From Melieria omissa (Eukaryota; Arthropoda; Insecta; Diptera; Ulidiidae), in the NCBI GenBank assembly GCA_963971225.1, contig OZ020267.1, positions 121,327,891 to 121,391,890 on the forward strand: a DNA stretch of 64,000 nt, written 5' to 3'. The position numbers and the translations under genes are program-made. The notes beneath the pieces were generated by a model. The model was not told where the DNA came from and did not search any database. It saw nothing but the letters and a program-made list of their open reading frames with translations. Shown one piece after another: positions 58,994 to 64,000 of this stretch (position 1 is the first letter of the stretch; each line of letters starts with the position of its first letter).

Positions 58994-59755
58994 ATGTCGG
59001 AATCTGCTGTAATTGCTAATGCATCATCGCCGGTTGCTGCAGCGGGAGCTACGGCTGTTGCGGAGAAAAAGGTTGCTGCCAAGAAACCGGCATCGGCAAA
59101 ATCAAAGAAACCCGCAGCTGCACCAACCCATCCGTCGACACAGCAAATGGTCGATGCATCGATTAAAAATTTGAAAGAGCGCGGTGGCTCTTCACTGCTG
59201 GCCATCAAGAAATATATTAGTGCAACATATAAATGCGATGCACAAAAATTGGCTCCGTTCATAAAGAGATATTTAAAGTCTTCGGTAGTCAGCGGTAAAT
59301 TGATTCAAACTAAAGGCAAAGGTGCATCCGGATCGTTCAAGTTATCGGCAGCTGCAGCAAAACCGAAAAAAGTCGGCAGCAGTAAGCCAAAATCGTCATC
59401 TGTGGAAAAGGGTAAAGCAAAGAAGAAGAAGAGTGGAGCATTGGGAGCTAGCAGTGCAGCCAAGAAGAAATCTTCATCGGCGATTGGCGCCAAGAAAACG
59501 AGCAGTGACAAGGCAGCTGTAAAGGTAAAGAAAGCAGCTGTGGCTACCAAAAAGACAGCCGAAAAAAAGAAGAGTGAAAAGGCAAAAGTGAAAAGTATCA
59601 AGAAGACTGGTACAGTTAAGGCGAAACCAGCAAAGGCAAAGCCAAGCGCCACCAAACCAAAAGCACCCAAGGTTAAAACATCTGCTGCCAAGCCAAAAAA
59701 GACTGCAACAGCGGCCAAGAAGCCAGTCGCTAAAAAAACGGCTGCCAAAAAGTAA
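58994..59755 (+). CDS. His1: Linker histone H1, copy 8
   Basis: Same 253-residue protein as copy 1. Confidence 0.98.
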   Translation: MSESAVIANASSPVAAAGATAVAEKKVAAKKPASAKSKKPAAAPTHPSTQQMVDASIKNLKERGGSSLLAIKKYISATYKCDAQKLAPFIKRYLKSSVVSGKLIQTKGKGASGSFKLSAAAAKPKKVGSSKPKSSSVEKGKAKKKKSGALGASSAAKKKSSSAIGAKKTSSDKAAVKVKKAAVATKKTAEKKKSEKAKVKSIKKTGTVKAKPAKAKPSATKPKAPKVKTSAAKPKKTATAAKKPVAKKTAAKK

Positions 59756-59813
59756 GGTGTCAGTAATGGGACATTATCTATATATTTACATATATCTGAA
59801 ATGATATATAAAA

Positions 59814-59829
59814 AGCCCTTTTCAGGGCT
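59814..59829 (+). promoter_or_regulatory. 3' stem-loop, H1 copy 8
   Basis: AGCCCT-TTTC-AGGGCT. Confidence 0.95.
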
Positions 59830-59908
59830 ACAAAATCAATATACAAAGAGAATCGGAATATTTTCAAACGCTAAATATATTTTTAATAAATTGTTTAATT
59901 GCGACGCG

Positions 59909-59962
59909 CGATTCCCGTCCGATCACAGCGTCGGGCGCGTTTAGTGGACCGCTTGGGAACAC
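59909..59962 (+). pseudogene. 5S rRNA relic, unit 8
   Basis: Same doubly deleted 5S remnant as in unit 1. Confidence 0.9.
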
Positions 59963-60062
59963 AATGGCGGTGGTTCTATTTGTTTTGCATATTACGATTA
60001 AGGAGCATAATAGGATATTTTTTAAAACAACATATAAAAATCTCTTTGTTTATATATTTTGT

Positions 60063-60078
60063 GGCCCTGAAAAGGGCC
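60063..60078 (-). promoter_or_regulatory. 3' stem-loop, H2B copy 8
   Basis: Minus strand GGCCCT-TTTC-AGGGCC. Confidence 0.95.
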
Positions 60079-60117
60079 TTTTGTTCTATTAACGTAGATG
60101 TTGTAGATTGAAATTGC

Positions 60118-60327
<210 letters not shown>

Positions 60328-60527
60328 NNNNNNNNNNNNNNNNNNNNNNNNNNNNNNNNNNNNNNNNNNNNNNNNNNNNNNNNNNNNNNNNNNNNNNNNN
60401 NNNNNNNNNNNNNNNNNNNNNNNNNNNNNNNNNNNNNNNNNNNNNNNNNNNNNNNNNNNNNNNNNNNNNNNNNNNNNNNNNNNNNNNNNNNNNNNNNNNN
60501 NNNNNNNNNNNNNNNNNNNNNNNNNNN
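60328..60527. other. Assembly gap, 200 Ns
   Basis: Same placeholder length as the gap in unit 5. It hides the junction between the array and the flank; the true size is unknown. Confidence 0.98.
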
Positions 60528-61027
60528 GAATATTAGCAAAATCAAATAATCAACGGCACCCGGTCATTGGCCTTTTCCAATAGGCACAATGACACGCGCA
60601 CAGACGAGCATGTGGCGATGTGGATAAAAATATATATAGTTTGCTTGACATACACACCTTATGCGGTACACCAGCACCTCGTCCTCGTCGTTGGAAAAGA
60701 GATCGTCACGATCTTTGCGGCGAAAACGCGACACCAACGCATACGAGGCAAGATACAGCAGCATCAGGAGCAACAGAAAAATCTGCAAAATTCAAATACA
60801 AATTTTAATTGTTACAAAAATTGATTAAACTGTTCCATTAGTGATGAATGACTTCAAAGATATAACAATGCAGTGGAGCACAAAGGGCCCAAATACAAAC
60901 ATTTATGTTGCAAAATATGGTTTCAAATGGACTTGAAAAGTTGTACGCTAAATCCATCCTCCCGCCCCCCCCCCCCAAATAAATTGTTGGGTGTATCACT
61001 GTATCACTGTAACAATGCTTATGAATA
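60528..61027. other. Flank around the putative exon
   Basis: Apart from the exon at 60658-60782, this is probable intron sequence with a C12 run at about 60965-60976. No other gene seen. Confidence 0.4.
60658..60782 (-). CDS. Probable internal exon of an LMBR1/lilipod-like membrane protein gene
   Basis: On the minus strand a TTTTGCAG acceptor precedes 60782, and the exon ends ...CGCATAAG before GTGTGTATG (donor at 60657). The 125-nt exon encodes a hydrophobic helix (IFLLLLMLLYLASYALV) followed by SRFRRKDRDDLFSNDEDE and VLVYRI, split in phase 2. This fits the first membrane segment and following loop of LMBR1-type multi-pass proteins (RF..., DDED, V.(K/R)I pattern). The family call is from memory of the pattern and needs a search. 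The remaining exons are not visible. The next exon in transcription order should lie towards the histone array, only 130 bp from the gap. Confidence 0.5.
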
Positions 61028-61364
61028 ACACAGGCCGACAAGATTTTAGAACCAGAAACCAGAGTATACTTTTCCGAAGGTTTTTGGTGCGCTGAACAAG
61101 AATCTGGCCTCAGACGCATTTGAAAGGGAAAGGCTTGTACTTTAAGATGCCAGCAGTTATTTTACAAAAATAGCTTAAAATAGCTATGCTACATAACCTC
61201 AAATATAGGCAAAAACCGCAATTTTCGCACTTTTAGGTTAGGATATCTCGAAAACCTGACGTGATGGAGCAATTCTGAGCCCAGATTCTTGTTCAGCGCA
61301 CCCTTCGGAAAAGTATACTCTGGTTTCTGGTTCTGAAATTTGTTCGAATTTTGTCGGCCTGTGT
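61028..61364. repeat. Long inverted repeat (foldback/MITE-like)
   Basis: The left arm (61028-61113) and right arm (61275-61364) are nearly perfect inverted copies: ACACAGGCCGACAA ... ACCAGAAACCAGAGTATAC ... GCGCTGAACAAGAATCTGG. A spacer of about 160 bp between them contains GGATATCTCGAAAACC. A few small indels separate the arms. No coding content; probably a non-autonomous foldback element. Target duplication not determined. Confidence 0.8.
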
Positions 61365-61413
61365 AATTTTTATAATGACACTGTGTTCTTCAAATTAGAC
61401 TCGTAATTGCTAG

Positions 61414-61608
61414 AGTATATATTGGCGAAAATTACTTTGCCCTTTACGACTAGCGGCGATCAAAGTTTTCATTGCTCAGTGTTTGCCATTATTTGAATTG
61501 ATTGAACGACGCTTAGACGATGAAAGCAGCAATAAATACGCATTGATAAAAGATAAGACATGTGTTAAAATATTGCACAGTTTCAGGAAAAACGAGAATA
61601 CATACTGA
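61414..61608 (+). other. Open frame of unknown nature, overlapping a possible exon
   Basis: 64 codons open between stops. The middle (AAIKVFIAQCLPLFELIERR) looks protein-like. No domain recognised and no start codon. Confidence 0.2.
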
Positions 61609-61680
61609 CAACAATCGAGCAAAACTTGGACTTGGACTATGAACAAAAAATCGACACCATTTCACAAAAGAAACTCAAAG
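61581..61680 (+). other. Possible unassigned exon
   Basis: Preceded by TTGCACAG and followed by GTGAATG, so splice-compatible at both ends. Its frame gives 33 charged, helix-prone residues (FQEKREYILTTIEQ ... KKLK). Family not recognised. Confidence 0.25.
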
Positions 61681-61812
61681 GTGAATGCTAAATAAATTTA
61701 ATCAGGCATGACCAAACCGAATTTGAAGAGTAATAAATTTAATTTGATGACACATAGCATACTGCTGGCGCATGTGTTCGCAACACTTGCTATTGAAAAC
61801 AATAAAAACTAA

Positions 61813-61855
61813 GTTATCAGCTCAGTAGTTAGAGCATCGTAAGCTTGAGACCCGA
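61813..61855 (+). other. tRNA-like D-arm fragment
   Basis: TCAGCTCAGTAGTTAGAGCATCGT resembles a tRNA 5' half with box A, but no T-arm or matching acceptor stem follows. Possibly a tRNA-derived relic. Confidence 0.2.
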
Positions 61856-62698
61856 CTTAAAAAACCACATATTTAGAAAAAGCTTTTGTCGATGGGTGTC
61901 CTATTGCATTGCTAAGGACCCAACAAGATGTATGGCGCGGCCCTTTTGGCTGCCAGAATAACCAAACCAGTATTTTCCCACAACAGGTCATCATCAGAGT
62001 CTTATGTGTCTTATGGATCTTATGAGCGTAAAAAATGGTTGTGGAAAAAGCAAAGAGAATCAATTGCTTTCTGAAATACGATCTACCAAATGGGCCTTTC
62101 GGCCGAAATAAGCGATTCTCGCGAATCTCACAACTACAATAACTTGGGAAATATGATCGCATTTCTATTTTTGCTTACATTCGTCCAGATTAGTGTATTA
62201 TAATCAAAATAAAGCAAAATGTTTACCTTAACCAAGTTGTGTTAAATTGTATACACAGTGTAATGCATTTACAGTAGGGAACGTGCAAAGAGCTCTTCAT
62301 AAAATTGCAGCATTTACATGTCCATTAGAACAGAAGTGCGCGTGCAAGTCGGTCCATATCTCTAAACCGCCTTATCAGCGTGCAAAATATTTTTAAACGC
62401 CACACATGCGGTCGTGTTGTTGGTGCTTGTGCAGTTACCGCTGTTGTTAGGTGCAAGTGTTGGACACTCAACCAACAACTCTGACAGCAGCATAGCCAAT
62501 ACCAACGTAGCAACAACAACAAAAATGACAACAAACTAAGTAATTGCATTTTTAAAACTGAAATTGAATGATGATAAAGTATGGCGGACCAGTCATTTGC
62601 ACATTTGATGTCTACTTTCAGAGCAACAAATCACTGACGTGGTGCCACCAAAAATAGACAAGTGTCTCTATCATTTGATTTGGAGGAAACAAAATAAG
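61856..62698. other. Unassigned flank sequence
   Basis: No convincing gene on either strand. A CAA-rich microsatellite-like patch occurs at about 62500-62535. A 101-codon minus-strand frame (61857-62162) has no recognisable domain. Confidence 0.4.
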
Positions 62699-62704
62699 GG
62701 AGAG

Positions 62705-63294
62705 GGCTGGGTTGTGAACAGGGGTTTTGTTTTTTGGCTCTAACTTTTCACAGAATAAAGATATCGAAAAATCTAAGCTACCGTTGGAAAGGTGAATATA
62801 TAACGCATTTTTTATGAAGACAGATTACCGTTTTGATTGAAATTTAACTCTCTACGTCCAATTTTCTAAGGACTTGATATTTCGCTTTTCCAAAGAAGTG
62901 GCTGGGTTGTGAACCATCTGGAAAATCCCTATAAAAGTTGGAAAATACGAAGAAAACACCCATAATTTTTAAGTAAGTTGAGGATTTATTTAATCAGGAG
63001 GCCACAAGAGGTGAAAAAAGTTATAATGACGCCAATTAGGCCAAAAAATCGCAATTAATGAAAGTGCTCAATTTTTGGAATTTTCATCATAACCGGTGTC
63101 GCAATGTTTGCTTGTGAAATACGAATACGTTCTCGCATTGGCCCACTTCAAGTGAACTCAAGGAAATCGAGTGAAATTACATTAAATTACTTTATTTTAA
63201 TATATCCGTCCATATTTGACAGTGTTAGAACAAATGTAGTACGAAAAACAGGTGGTTCATAACCCAGCCACCTCAGTGGTTCACAGCCCAACCA
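62705..63294. repeat. Region with four copies of an 18-bp motif in two orientations
   Basis: TGGCTGGGTTGTGAACCA at 62899-62916, a partial copy at 62705-62720, and inverted copies at 63253-63270 and 63277-63294. AT-rich sequence between them has no gene. Could be the ends of an unrecognised element. Confidence 0.5.
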
Positions 63295-63399
63295 CGATGC
63301 CATTTTGGAAACTTAAAAATAAACGACACTTCCAATCATAATTCGACATAAACAAATATTGCATCGTAAAATAGAATCAAAACACTAAATAAACATGTA

Positions 63400-64000
63400 C
63401 CAGGTATGCGCCTATGAAACCGGTAACGACATCTAGCGGTAAATAGCCGAATATTTATAAACTTCGGAACCGTACCAAATGTCATGTTTACTTCTTCTGT
63501 CATATGTCAACAATATTCAGTTCAAAATTTGTCAAGTTTCATCCAACAACGCATTGTTTGACGCTCCGGAAAATGTCGGATTACGTGCCTACAAATTACG
63601 AATATGAAGCCAGGCAACACAAAGTGATTTTCCTCGATGACAACGCACCACCACACCGCACTAGAGCCACCAAAGAATTGGTTGCATCGTACAACTGGGA
63701 AGCTCTTGCTCATGCGGCTTACTCACCAGACTTGGCGCCTTCGGATTATCACATGTTCGCATCGATGGGCCACGCATTAACGGAACAGCGCTTCAATTCT
63801 CACGCAGAAGCCAAAAAATGGATCGATGATTGGTTTCAGGCAAAAGACGAAACATTTTTTTTGGCGAGGCATCCATAAATTGCCTGAGAGATGGGAAAAA
63901 TGTGTAGCTAGCGATGGCCATTACTTTGAAGAATAAAATTGTAATCATTTCCTCACAATAAACGTGGTTTTTTTCAAAAATAATTACCGGTTTCATAGGC
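63400..64000 (+). mobile_element. Mariner-family transposon, internally deleted, right end at the window edge
   Basis: A TA dinucleotide (63398-63399) precedes CCAGGTATGCGCCTATGAA. The inner terminal repeat GCCTATGAAACCGGTAA (63410-63426) is found inverted at 63984-64000, so the element is about 0.6 kb against about 1.3 kb for an intact mariner. The outermost right bases lie outside the window. Confidence 0.85.
63573..63936 (+). pseudogene. Mariner transposase, internally deleted and frameshifted
   Basis: The ATG at 63573 starts MSDYVPTNYEYE, then the frame jumps directly to the C-terminal catalytic part: FLDDNAPPHR (second catalytic Asp) and YSPDLAPSDYHMF (third Asp). The region with the DNA-binding helices and the first catalytic Asp is missing. 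The frame stops at 63876-63878; the expected family C-terminus (HKLPERWEK ...) continues in another frame from 63874 to the TAA at 63934-63936. Not functional. Confidence 0.85.

Overview
This window is a tandem array of replication-dependent histone genes from a higher (cyclorrhaphan) fly. The five histones, each intronless and ending in a histone 3' stem-loop, read as dipteran proteins. The gene order H1-H2B-H2A-H4-H3 is the one I recall for the Drosophila cluster. The unit is longer (about 6.86 kb), the H1 sequence differs and the spacers are unlike Drosophila, so this is a non-Drosophila fly. I cannot name the genus from sequence alone.

Layout. (1) 1-3610: 3' part of a non-LTR retrotransposon (Jockey-like; end of ORF1, then endonuclease plus reverse transcriptase). 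Its 3' end lies inside the promoter of the first H2A gene. (2) 3611-60327: eight near-identical head-to-tail units, each H2A(+) H4(-) H3(+) 5S rRNA(+) H1(+) H2B(-). Unit periods are 6857, 6857, 7950, 7950, 6843, 6866 and 6866 bp. The 7950-bp units (3 and 4) carry the same 1076-bp DNA transposon in the H3 5' leader. The 6843-bp unit (5) contains a 200-N gap where 223 bases are expected. The eighth H2B is cut by a second 200-N gap. (3) 60528-64000: non-histone flank with a probable exon of an LMBR1/lilipod-like membrane protein gene on the minus strand, a long inverted-repeat element, an unassigned repeat region, and a deleted mariner element at the right edge.

How it works together. Each unit supplies one set of core and linker histones. 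H2A/H2B and H3/H4 are transcribed from divergent promoters with TATA boxes. H1 has no evident TATA box. All five mRNAs end at a 16-nt stem-loop followed by a purine-rich downstream element, for U7-dependent, poly(A)-independent processing in S phase.

The most striking feature is a complete 5S rRNA gene, with internal control regions and an oligo-T Pol III terminator, in every unit between H3 and H1. A shrunken 5S relic also lies between H1 and H2B in every unit. Histone and 5S genes are therefore co-amplified and presumably homogenised together. Shared indels, point differences and the transposon insertion record unequal exchange or gene conversion among the units.
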